A DNA stretch of 7,729 bases, from assembly GCA_040758525.1 (NCBI GenBank), contig JBFLVQ010000467.1:1-7729 (forward strand). The letters are read 5' to 3'. The translations under genes and the position numbers were made by a program. Source of the stretch: JBFLVQ01 sp040758525 (GTDB lineage Bacteria > Acidobacteriota > Blastocatellia > Chloracidobacteriales > JADJPF01). Below, one piece after another: positions 1 through 6,120 of this stretch. The notes under the pieces are model-generated. The model worked only from the letters and a program-made list of their open reading frames with translations, ran no database searches and was not told the DNA's origin. Numbering within the stretch: the stretch's first letter is position 1; each line of letters begins with the position of its first letter.

Positions 1-541
1 GTTTCAACTCGGCTGCCTTTCTTAACCGTTGCTCCAGTGGAGCTACTTTCTTCTCATATTGATTACTGATTGTTGGTAGCGATAATGACCAGGAAAATAT
101 TGTGTTTTTAAGCATTCCAAATGCTTCGGCGTATTCAGTGGTTGTAAACTTTGATAGAACAATTAGAACGTGGTTATTGGGATTCTCTTCTTCAAATAAG
201 GGAACAAGTATCTCCAATGGTGTAACACCTAGCTTTTGTTTATATGGTCTTTCAAATGCTAACCCGTCTTGATTCTCGCCTACAATAAGACCTGTTGGAA
301 TGGGTTGTTTTAGCCATCTGCGAGCCTCTTGTTCAAGGTCAGGAAGGTTCTCAAATAGAGTACCATTGATGTCGTACTGACCAGTACCGTATGGCCTCTG
401 GGTCTGAAGGAAGCAGTAACTACAAGCCCCTGGGCAACCTGATGCAACAACGGCCTGCCAGAATTTGAAACAGATGATATCGTTCTCACCAGGTCCTGAA
501 AATTGTTTTATAAAGTTGCCACCTCGCTTTGTAATTAGCAT
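1..541 (-). CDS. Spore photoproduct lyase-like radical SAM protein (partial, C-terminus off the left edge)
   Basis: The frame stays open from the ATG at 541 to the left edge, giving the first 180 residues. A radical SAM CX3CX2C motif lies at C36-C40-C43 in the context GCPGACSYCFLQT, which is the hallmark of the SPL (SplB) family; these three cysteines would bind the 4Fe-4S cluster that cleaves S-adenosylmethionine. Further family-like segments are GENQDG (about residues 88-93, in the position of the family's GE-x-SDS segment) and a WSLSLP segment followed by a YE...PLEQRL stretch near the end of the fragment, matching the WS(V/L)-P...E...LE-R pattern of SPL-like proteins. Canonical SPL repairs spore photoproduct thymine dimers in DNA. 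No cysteine follows C43 in the visible part, so the hydrogen-donor cysteine of true SPL seems absent here. The family call is firm; the exact reaction is unknown. The ATG lies 1 nt after the stop of the preceding small gene, with GGAAAGGA about 11 nt upstream, so it is probably co-translated with that gene. Confidence 0.88.
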   Translation of the reverse strand, partial: MLITKRGGNFIKQFSGPGENDIICFKFWQAVVASGCPGACSYCFLQTQRPYGTGQYDINGTLFENLPDLEQEARRWLKQPIPTGLIVGENQDGLAFERPYKQKLGVTPLEILVPLFEEENPNNHVLIVLSKFTTTEYAEAFGMLKNTIFSWSLSLPTISNQYEKKVAPLEQRLRKAAELK

Positions 542-542
542 T

Positions 543-791
543 TCAGTAATCCATTCCTTTCCTGACTTTGATCGGGTTAAGCTTCCCTGCTACCGCCAAT
601 TTGCCAATAATCTGATCAAATTCTTTCGCTCCTTCACCCAATAGCACCAATCTAAGTCCATTTTTGAACGTCAGTACAAAATAGATATTGCTTGGTTCCG
701 AGTCGTCATAGTCCTGGTGCACCTGACTGAGCAAGCCCATGTAAATCTCTTTCGGATCTACGTAACAGTTAGCAAGCTTTTTTTCGCTCAT
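543..791 (-). CDS. Conserved-looking hypothetical protein, 82 aa
   Basis: I do not recognise this small protein. It has no signal peptide, membrane segment or cysteine cluster (a single Cys at residue 9). The middle is beta-strand-like (IYFVLTFKNGLRLVLLGEG), followed by a helix-like segment and a basic tail ending GMDY, which suggests a small soluble alpha/beta fold. The ATG at 791 is 2 nt beyond the Nudix stop, and a GGAG Shine-Dalgarno lies inside the Nudix 3' end with about 8 nt spacing, which supports the start and translational coupling. The stop is 1 nt before the SPL-like ATG. Its place between two enzymes suggests an accessory role, but nothing in the sequence says which. Confidence 0.8.
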   Translation of the reverse strand: MSEKKLANCYVDPKEIYMGLLSQVHQDYDDSEPSNIYFVLTFKNGLRLVLLGEGAKEFDQIIGKLAVAGKLNPIKVRKGMDY

Positions 792-793
792 TA

Positions 794-1273
794 CTAATCT
801 CCATTACCGCTGATACAATGTTGTGTGCTGATGCTGGGGACCTCTTCGATCAGAAATGAACCAGCTCGCTCATTTCTCATGCCCAATGCCATTGGTATTA
901 ACCAGACTGCATTTGGAATTAATCTGTATTGACTGATGTTACTTACTAGACCCACAAACGGGATCTCATCAGTGACCGGTGCAATATTTGTTACTGTGTT
1001 TAACACTGCGCTGTAGGCATAAAAGAAGTGAACGGCCCATTGAGGATTATTTCCTGCCAGAGTTGCATAGTGATGCCAGCCTTGAATATCGATTCCTGTC
1101 TCTTCTTTGAACTCTCTACACATTGCTTGAATTGGCGTTTCTCCACGCTCTATATGGCCGCCAATGCCATTCAAATAGCCTGCCTGCCAGTATGGTTTCT
1201 TCTTCCAAATAAGCAGCACCCTCTCTCCTATCTCGTCAAACAAAAATCCTGTTACATAGCTGAACTGACTCAT
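794..1273 (-). CDS. Nudix (MutT-type) hydrolase, 159 aa
   Basis: The complete Nudix box GX5EX7REUXEEXGU is present at about residues 39-61: G39, E45, then R53-E54-F55, E57-E58 and G60-I61. These acidic residues bind the divalent metal and catalyse hydrolysis of a nucleoside diphosphate linked to another group. The segment before the box (LLIWKKKPYWQAGYLNGIGG) is typical of small MutT-like hydrolases often found in phages and mobile elements. The substrate cannot be told; damaged or non-canonical dNTPs, or a regulatory dinucleotide, are options. About 95 residues follow the box, a normal length for a single-domain enzyme. The ATG at 1273 is preceded by AGAGGTGA about 10 nt upstream and lies 4 nt after the stop of membrane protein A. 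The downstream neighbour is the 82-aa unknown, 2 nt away. The family call is certain; the function is open. Confidence 0.95.
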   Translation of the reverse strand: MSQFSYVTGFLFDEIGERVLLIWKKKPYWQAGYLNGIGGHIERGETPIQAMCREFKEETGIDIQGWHHYATLAGNNPQWAVHFFYAYSAVLNTVTNIAPVTDEIPFVGLVSNISQYRLIPNAVWLIPMALGMRNERAGSFLIEEVPSISTQHCISGNGD

Positions 1274-1277
1274 AGAA

Positions 1278-1766
1278 TTAGCTCACCTCTCTCTCGTTGC
1301 TCCTAATGCTTTTCTTAAGTTGGATTCTATTTCCGATTAACTTGGTCAAACTCTTCTCAAGAAGATCTGTAAATGTTTTTGTTCCTTCCAAGATTGGGTG
1401 CATGAATGCACAGAGTCCTGACAGCATACAGATCATTTTGATCACAGCCCGTACTACGTCGTTTTGCGGTGACAGTTCCGCAAGAACTGAATCTATTGCT
1501 AAGATGCCTTCTTTCATTAAATAAGGTAGAAAGTAAAATGAAAAAGCAAGTAATACTACTATTCGAAAAACAATGCCTAACAATTTGATGGATATAATCA
1601 ATCCAGTTGGTGGAACATACTGGGGCTGTACCGGTTCAATAGTTCTGTTGCTACTTATCATCAAAGCTATACATCTTGAGCAAGTATTTGTCTGAGGATC
1701 AAAGCAGTCGCTTTGATGGCATAATTCACAGCGTTCGGGGTGAGTAATTTTCTTAACGGTTATCAT
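1278..1766 (-). CDS. Zinc-ribbon membrane protein A, 162 aa (paralogue of the gene at 6121-6630)
   Basis: The N-terminus carries a four-cysteine zinc ribbon, C13-X2-C16-X12-C29-X2-C32, with the local pattern RCELCHQSD-FDP-N-CSRC that is nearly repeated in the gene at 6121-6630. A short proline-rich linker (residues 43-54) leads to two predicted membrane segments, about 62-83 and 105-126, and a basic C-terminal tail (about 140-158). It is probably an integral membrane protein with a cytosolic metal-binding domain; the role is unknown. I chose the ATG at 1766 rather than the in-frame TTG at 1787 because AAGGGGTGA (1774-1782) sits 7 nt upstream and the ATG overlaps the TGA of the LuxR-type gene as ATGA. 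That overlap implies translational coupling to the regulator, so the two may act together as a sensor or anchor and a DNA-binding partner; this is inference. Confidence 0.85.
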   Translation of the reverse strand: MITVKKITHPERCELCHQSDCFDPQTNTCSRCIALMISSNRTIEPVQPQYVPPTGLIISIKLLGIVFRIVVLLAFSFYFLPYLMKEGILAIDSVLAELSPQNDVVRAVIKMICMLSGLCAFMHPILEGTKTFTDLLEKSLTKLIGNRIQLKKSIRSNEREVS

Positions 1767-2017
1767 TGCTTGATCACCCCTTGACAACCTTCAACAGTTG
1801 GTAACTCAACCAAGCCAATGGCGATTGCAAAATGGATCAATTGTGTTGCTGAACTGATACCTAATTTCAGATAAATTTTCGCTTTGTGTGCATCTACAGT
1901 TCGGTACGATATGGAAAGCAGCTCACCAATTTCTTTTGACGTCTTTCCCTCTCCAAATAACTTGACTATTTCCAACTGGCGTTCTGTCAATGGTTCGCTA
2001 ATCGTTATTATTTCCAT
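1763..2017 (-). CDS. Solo LuxR/GerE-type helix-turn-helix DNA-binding protein, 84 aa
   Basis: Almost the whole protein is one GerE-type HTH. LTERQLEIVKL (residues 10-20) matches the LT-RE-EVL opening, KTSKEIGELLSIS (25-37) the scaffold helix, and YRTVDAHKAKIYLKLGI (38-54) the DNA-reading helix and the conserved K-LG turn, followed by the last helix ending near GLVEL. No receiver, autoinducer-binding or PAS domain is present, so it cannot sense a signal by itself in the usual way. It would act as a transcription regulator in the cytoplasm, perhaps of this cassette. GAGGAGAG at 2025-2032 lies 7 nt before the ATG at 2017, fixing the start. The stop overlaps the start of membrane protein A by 4 nt. 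Family assignment is very secure; the regulated genes are unknown. Confidence 0.93.
   Translation of the reverse strand: MEIITISEPLTERQLEIVKLFGEGKTSKEIGELLSISYRTVDAHKAKIYLKLGISSATQLIHFAIAIGLVELPTVEGCQGVIKQ
1774..1782 (-). promoter_or_regulatory. Ribosome binding site deciding the start of membrane protein A
   Basis: AAGGGGTGA on the minus strand lies 7 nt before the ATG at 1766 and within the 3' end of the LuxR-type gene. It favours that ATG over the upstream TTG at 1787 and implies coupled translation. Confidence 0.75.
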
Positions 2018-2055
2018 TTTGCATCTCTCCTCATTGATAGGTTGCTCTCTTTATT

Positions 2056-3168
2056 TCAAACCCGCATCGGCATAATTACGCCTAAATAGGTGAAATCTCC
2101 ATTTGTAGGCTGAAATATCGCTTGGCTGGTTACATCTTTGAAATCAATGTATATTTGCTCAGAATTGGTTGATTGAAGGAAATCTATTAAGTATTCGTGA
2201 TTGAATCCGGTAGCGATCTCGGCACCATTATAATTAACTGGTATAGTCTCGTTAGCCTCTCCAACCTCGCTACTACACGCGCTAATATATGCATGCCCTT
2301 GCCAGAATCTTACTTTGACCCCTCTGCTTCTATCGTCAGCCATTAATGAGGCTCGTTCTATAGCTGCATTCAAAGCAACTCTTTCACAGGTAATCCTATG
2401 TGAGAGATCTTCAGGTATCACTTGTTTATAGTCTGGGAATTTCCCTGATAGTGTGCGAGTTGTTAGCGTGCGGTTGCCGAGTTGGAAGTAGAGATGATTA
2501 AAATCCTGATCAAATAGCACCTCCTCATCACCCTTTGCATCAGATAGTAGCTTCTCTAGCTCAACAATTGCTTTCCTTGGTATCAGGGCTTTGACCTCAC
2601 CACTCCCTAACGCTGCTGATTTGTGTTCAACCAGGCTGAGTCTATGACCATCCGTAGCAACCATTCTGCCAACATTAGCTGACAATTCAAGCTGAGCGCC
2701 ATTGAGGGCATAGCGCTGAGACTCACCTTTTGCTATTGCGTAGATTGTGTGGTCTAACAGGCATTTCAACACCTCTGCAGAAATGGATCTTGTTGACGAT
2801 TTAGGCTCTGGTACTGCAGGGAAATGCTCTTCAGGCAAACCAGCAATACGGAATCGTGATCGCTCACATTGAAGTACAGCCCAGGATTTTTCATCTAGCT
2901 TCAGATTTATATCTGCTTCAGGCAGGTTGCGCACGATGTCATAGAGTTTGCGGCCCTGTACGACTAGAATGCCTGGCTTTTGAATCTCTGCCTCACACTG
3001 ACACTGTATAGTCAAATCCATATCAGTACCAATAATCTTGATCTGATCTCGACCAACAGATCTGATCAAGAAATGTTGCAGCACAGGTATAGTAGCCTTC
3101 TTCTCGATTACTCCCTGAACGAAGTTAAGTTCTTTTTGAAACACACTCTTTTTGACTGTGAACTCCAT
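2056..3168 (-). CDS. dnaN: DNA polymerase III subunit beta (sliding clamp), 370 aa
   Basis: This is a full-length bacterial-type beta clamp, the ring that encircles DNA and tethers the polymerase. It begins MEFTVKKSVFQKEL and shows ATDGHRL at about residues 171-177, GKFPDY at 242-247, NHEYLIDFL at about 323-331 and the typical end IMPMRV at 365-370. The length fits the family (about 365-380). All three clamp domains are therefore present with no frameshift or truncation. The ATG at 3174 is also in frame, but AAAGGGAG (3175-3182) directly abuts it and is 6 nt from the ATG at 3168, so 3168 is preferred. A clamp gene next to a ParB-like gene, without dnaA, recF or gyrB, is not the usual chromosomal context and suggests a phage or plasmid replication module. 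It could load onto the host's replisome or serve an element-encoded polymerase outside the window. Confidence 0.96.
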   Translation of the reverse strand: MEFTVKKSVFQKELNFVQGVIEKKATIPVLQHFLIRSVGRDQIKIIGTDMDLTIQCQCEAEIQKPGILVVQGRKLYDIVRNLPEADINLKLDEKSWAVLQCERSRFRIAGLPEEHFPAVPEPKSSTRSISAEVLKCLLDHTIYAIAKGESQRYALNGAQLELSANVGRMVATDGHRLSLVEHKSAALGSGEVKALIPRKAIVELEKLLSDAKGDEEVLFDQDFNHLYFQLGNRTLTTRTLSGKFPDYKQVIPEDLSHRITCERVALNAAIERASLMADDRSRGVKVRFWQGHAYISACSSEVGEANETIPVNYNGAEIATGFNHEYLIDFLQSTNSEQIYIDFKDVTSQAIFQPTNGDFTYLGVIMPMRV

Positions 3169-3174
3169 AACCAT

Positions 3175-3182
3175 CTCCCTTT
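3175..3182 (-). promoter_or_regulatory. Ribosome binding site deciding the dnaN start
   Basis: AAAGGGAG on the minus strand is directly adjacent to the ATG at 3174 but 6 nt from the ATG at 3168, so the second ATG is the likely start. Confidence 0.75.
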
Positions 3183-3193
3183 ATGGCTGCCGT

Positions 3194-3490
3194 TTACTGT
3201 GACCGCCCTGAAGCTTTAGAGGGTACGTATCCCTGTTGATACTTCCACTCGCTTTCAATGCCTTCTTTTTTCTCTTCTCTGTAGAAAACATCAGCGCCAA
3301 ACATTTCTGAAAATATGCGTGCGGCTGTGTGTGCTAGTATTTGTACTTCGATATTTTCAGGACCTCCTTTGCCGAACAGCGGTACCAGCACATCAACGTC
3401 AACTTTAATGCAGGCTGGCGTTTGCATTGGACAGGCCAATGGACGGCCTGTCCTTCTATCCAGCGGAATGAGTTTGTACTCGTAGATCAT
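3194..3490 (-). CDS. Hypothetical protein, 98 aa, upstream of dnaN
   Basis: I do not recognise this protein. From the ATG at 3490 it starts MIYEYKLIPLDRRTGRP, a beta-strand-like opening, followed by two cysteines (C20, C27), a segment KVDVDVLVPLFG that looks like another strand, a helix around ILAHTAARIFSEMFG, and a charged, low-hydrophobicity tail. It is soluble, with no membrane segment. The start at 3490 is set by AAGGAG (3497-3502) 6 nt upstream; an in-frame TTG at 3532 would overlap the previous gene and has no better site. It lies 28 nt after the ParB-like gene and 25 nt before dnaN, so it probably belongs to the replication module. A clamp-associated or DNA-processing role is only guilt by association. 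Confidence 0.8.
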   Translation of the reverse strand: MIYEYKLIPLDRRTGRPLACPMQTPACIKVDVDVLVPLFGKGGPENIEVQILAHTAARIFSEMFGADVFYREEKKEGIESEWKYQQGYVPSKASGRSQ

Positions 3491-3496
3491 CTCTTT

Positions 3497-3502
3497 CTCC
3501 TT
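3497..3502 (-). promoter_or_regulatory. Ribosome binding site deciding the start of the 98-aa protein
   Basis: AAGGAG on the minus strand is 6 nt before the ATG at 3490 and supports this start over the TTG at 3532. Confidence 0.75.
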
Positions 3503-3518
3503 GTTTGCAGTGGTTTGT

Positions 3519-4811
3519 TTAGTTGTCGGCAACTTTCACTCCGTTGCCATTCTCGCCATCGTATGGAGTAAGATTGATACGAATCGGTGCGTTTGGATTT
3601 TTTACGTGGATCTGGTCGATCTGGCTGCCTTCAATCCAGGCGTTCCATGCTGCAGCTACTATCCTGCAAAGGTGTGCTTCTGTAACTCTCTCGCCACGCT
3701 TTTCTCCACTGTCAGATAACCGTACAGCCAGCAATCTATTGCGTAGCACTTTTAATGGTGAGCCTTTAGTAAGGCCATCATCAGCGGCTAATGTCGTCCA
3801 AAACTCTCTTGCTTTTTCTGGTGCGTACCTGAAGGTAATAAGCCCTACGGCTATTACTGGACCACGATCAAATGCTGGACGAAAAGTGTAATCACAGCCC
3901 CTTAGCGCATCATTAAAGGCTTGTGCTTCGGCTTGCCAATCAAGTATTGCTTCAAGCATATCATCGCGCGATATTCTTCTATTTCTATTCTCGATATTTG
4001 GTGCACGAAAGCCTGCTAGTAATATACGTAGAGCTGCAGCCGCAAATTTCACCTGGCGCATTGTTAGTCCGGTTTTGTTTGGTAGATCACTGGCGTTAAG
4101 CGCGTCGGCAAGATTTCGTTTCAACCCGACGTCATGATGATTGTAGAGGTCCTCTAGCTCTTTCTCAGAGTGAACAATTGTCTGATGCACAACCAGGGTA
4201 ATAGGCTGACCATAGAGCGTTACTGCTGTGAGCGTATGTTGCCCATTAACTAAGTGTGGGCGACCTGCAAGGATACCGAAGTTGATTGCAGTATCCTTTC
4301 GGAATTTTCTCTTTCGCATCGTGTTGGCGAGATCTTCAGCGTGCCATTTGCGAAACCTGCGGTTATGAACATAGTTGTAATGGGCTAACCAGGATTCAGC
4401 TTGAGCTGGTGTTACATCCACAACAGTGACACTGAGCTGATCCCCAACAAACTTTGGCAATGGTATCAGTGCTGGAAGATCTGCAGCTTTTGTGTTTTGT
4501 TTAGCTACTCTACCTTTGCGCCGAGTGAATCCATCAGCCTTCTTGGCAGGATTGATGGCAAAGTTTTTCCAAGTGCTTGCCTTTTTCTCTTTAGTATTTC
4601 CTTCTTTCAGATCATCTTGCTCTTCGTCGAGGTCCTCACGCTCAACTCGCGCCGGCGATGTCTTGATCTTAAGTGTTCCAGCTCCAGGCTTAGAACACTT
4701 TAAGTGGTACTCACCTTCACGGTTGCTAGGTAATGGCTTTCCACAAACCTTACATAGTCTTATGGTATCTTCTTGTTTATTGTCGATAACTGCTATTGCA
4801 ACTTTGCTCAT
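3519..4811 (-). CDS. ParB-like (GQH-motif) protein with N-terminal zinc finger, 430 aa
   Basis: Residues 20-39 form a probable zinc finger, C20-X2-C23-X12-H36-X2-C39. A highly charged linker follows (about 57-78), then a basic patch (about 89-102). The central region has LVNGQHTLTAV (motif core 188-194) preceded by a helix rich in Arg/Lys (WHAEDLANTMRKRKFRKD). This is the arrangement of the ParB-like/DGQHR-type domain found in many phage and plasmid proteins of unknown function; the second half (helical, with LKRNLADAL near 230-238) fits the same group. The usual GQHR arginine is threonine here. It may bind DNA or a nucleotide; partition by a ParA partner is not supported because no ParA is visible. 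The ATG at 4811 has AAGGAGG (4818-4824) at 6 nt spacing and is preferred over the TTG at 4817. It is preceded by a 117-nt gap with hairpins. The domain call is moderately firm; the function is unknown. Confidence 0.72.
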   Translation of the reverse strand: MSKVAIAVIDNKQEDTIRLCKVCGKPLPSNREGEYHLKCSKPGAGTLKIKTSPARVEREDLDEEQDDLKEGNTKEKKASTWKNFAINPAKKADGFTRRKGRVAKQNTKAADLPALIPLPKFVGDQLSVTVVDVTPAQAESWLAHYNYVHNRRFRKWHAEDLANTMRKRKFRKDTAINFGILAGRPHLVNGQHTLTAVTLYGQPITLVVHQTIVHSEKELEDLYNHHDVGLKRNLADALNASDLPNKTGLTMRQVKFAAAALRILLAGFRAPNIENRNRRISRDDMLEAILDWQAEAQAFNDALRGCDYTFRPAFDRGPVIAVGLITFRYAPEKAREFWTTLAADDGLTKGSPLKVLRNRLLAVRLSDSGEKRGERVTEAHLCRIVAAAWNAWIEGSQIDQIHVKNPNAPIRINLTPYDGENGNGVKVADN

Positions 4812-4817
4812 GACCAA

Positions 4818-4824
4818 CCTCCTT
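4818..4824 (-). promoter_or_regulatory. Ribosome binding site deciding the start of the ParB-like gene
   Basis: AAGGAGG on the minus strand is 6 nt before the ATG at 4811. The in-frame TTG at 4817 abuts the site and is rejected. A short inverted repeat (GGAC/GTCC, 4825-4837) lies immediately upstream and might modulate access. Confidence 0.78.
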
Positions 4825-4859
4825 GGACTTCCCGTCCTTTAGGCAAAACTTCCCCTATC

Positions 4860-4882
4860 TCGCCAAAAACTCTTCTTGGCGA
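4860..4882 (-). promoter_or_regulatory. Inverted repeat (7-bp stem) in the leader of the ParB-like gene
   Basis: TCGCCAA at 4860-4866 and TTGGCGA at 4876-4882 are exact reverse complements separated by 9 nt. On the minus-strand transcript this would form a GC-rich hairpin about 50 nt before the ParB-like start. No U-run of terminator type follows it, so an operator or leader structure is more likely than termination. The role is inferred. Confidence 0.45.
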
Positions 4883-4912
4883 TGATTAATTAGTAACTCT
4901 CTTGTCTGGATT

Positions 4913-4951
4913 AACCCTTATTAGCTGTTTAAATGCCTACTAATAAGGGTT
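4913..4951 (-). repeat. Perfect 12-bp inverted repeat spanning the methyltransferase stop codon
   Basis: AACCCTTATTAG (4913-4924) and CTAATAAGGGTT (4940-4951) are exact reverse complements with a 15-nt loop that contains the methyltransferase TAA (4929-4931). In RNA it would give a 12-bp stem. It lacks a downstream T-tract on the minus strand, so it is not a textbook intrinsic terminator. It may stabilise the 3' end of the upstream message, weaken read-through, or bind a protein dimer. Confidence 0.65.
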
Positions 4952-6119
4952 GGGTTACATTGTTTGAGAAAACCTTATCAAGCAGTTCCTTGCCCTTCAG
5001 GTCCTCGCTTATCTCTCTGCAGCTCTCTGGATTCAGATCAATTCCAACTCCAGATAAGCCGAATCTTTTCGCAACTCTCAGTACTGTCCCGGTACCTGCA
5101 AATGGATCTAGCACTGCTCCTGTAATAAACCCCTTGCCGCAATGGCAATCTGTCCAGCCTAACGATTCTTTGCGTGCGCAGGCGAACTCTCGAAAATATC
5201 CTCGCAATACTTGCTTTGCCTCAGTAGCTAATCTCATCACTTCAGCGCTATTGCGACCGGAACCAATCTGAAACCTTTTACCTTTTCCTGCATCTGAGAT
5301 ACCTGTAGCCTGGATTGCTGCAATATGCTGCTCTGTCAATCCAGCAGCTCTCGCGATCTGCATTGCTCTCCTAGCCTGCGGCCTGGTTGTATCAAGCTGA
5401 GTGGTTCTACGAACAATCCTTCTTCGCGGCCTGTTGCAACTAGAACAAACTTCTTTAGGGCAGGCCAAAGTTAATATTCTCTCTACTAACTCTTCAGGGA
5501 ATGGAGCAGGATGATCACTATTATTGCTGCTTGTGCCTAACAACCAAACGTCACCAGGATTCGACCCATTGCCATACTTCACTGAGTAACCAAAAAGATC
5601 ATAGTAATACTTTGTATTTACAGTAAGGTGATAGATATATTCATGTCGATTAACTAAACGATTCTTTACAGGCTCTGGTTTGCCACTATCTTTTGCCCAA
5701 ACTATTTTGTTTCGTATTATCCAATTATCTTTGCGAGCTGCAGCAGCTAATAATCCTGGAATATCAATAAGACTCTTTTTGTAGTATGTGTCACCAATGT
5801 TTATAAATACCGCACCAAGTGGTCGTAATACTCTCCGACACTCTTTAAGCACCTCTATAAGCGAGTCTATGTATTCGTTTGGTGTTCTTTCCTGGCCGAT
5901 CTGATTCGTAATTCCATAGTCTTTCTTTCGCCAATAAGGTGGTGAAGTTAATATCAAATCAATGCAGCTATCTCTAAGTGGAATATGGCGAGCATTACCG
6001 CATATCGTTAATAAAGTATTAGCGCTGCTTACATTGTTTGACTCTAACACACCGCTTAAGTGGTGATTAGTTTTTGCTTCAATATTGTCAAAGCCTAATT
6101 GCTTTAGTTCGTAACTCAT
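4929..6119 (-). CDS. Beta-class DNA methyltransferase (N4-cytosine or N6-adenine) with cysteine-rich insertion, 396 aa
   Basis: The catalytic motif TSPPYW is at residues 58-63 and the SAM-binding motif DPFAGTGT at 338-345, followed by GIDLN at 359-363. The catalytic motif thus precedes the SAM motif, the order of the beta class (Pfam N6_N4_Mtase). The SPPY form is most often seen in N4-cytosine enzymes, so N4mC is more likely than N6mA, but this is not proven. Between them lies a long insertion (about 220-330) with C225-X2-C228 and C325-X-C327, which could close a zinc ribbon around a helical, basic region that may read the target. Similar insertions occur in other solo methyltransferases of this type. 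No restriction endonuclease gene is adjacent, so it is probably an orphan enzyme that modifies the element's or host's DNA. The ATG at 6119 is 1 nt after the stop of membrane protein B; the ribosome site is weak (AAGGA about 14 nt away), suggesting coupled translation. Confidence 0.92.
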   Translation of the reverse strand: MSYELKQLGFDNIEAKTNHHLSGVLESNNVSSANTLLTICGNARHIPLRDSCIDLILTSPPYWRKKDYGITNQIGQERTPNEYIDSLIEVLKECRRVLRPLGAVFINIGDTYYKKSLIDIPGLLAAAARKDNWIIRNKIVWAKDSGKPEPVKNRLVNRHEYIYHLTVNTKYYYDLFGYSVKYGNGSNPGDVWLLGTSSNNSDHPAPFPEELVERILTLACPKEVCSSCNRPRRRIVRRTTQLDTTRPQARRAMQIARAAGLTEQHIAAIQATGISDAGKGKRFQIGSGRNSAEVMRLATEAKQVLRGYFREFACARKESLGWTDCHCGKGFITGAVLDPFAGTGTVLRVAKRFGLSGVGIDLNPESCREISEDLKGKELLDKVFSNNVTQPLLVGI

Positions 6120-6120
6120 C

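Noticed and set aside
1767..1787. Upstream TTG start at 1787 for membrane protein A
   Set aside because: The ATG at 1766 has a strong ribosome site at 7 nt and an ATGA overlap with the preceding gene; the TTG version would translate through that ribosome site.
3491..3532. Upstream TTG start at 3532 for the 98-aa protein
   Set aside because: It would overlap the end of the ParB-like gene, and the ATG at 3490 has AAGGAG at ideal spacing.
3523..4842. Plus-strand ORFs of about 100-120 aa opposite the ParB-like gene
   Set aside because: They are antisense to a clear coding gene, with low-complexity Ser/Phe-rich sequence typical of shadow translation.
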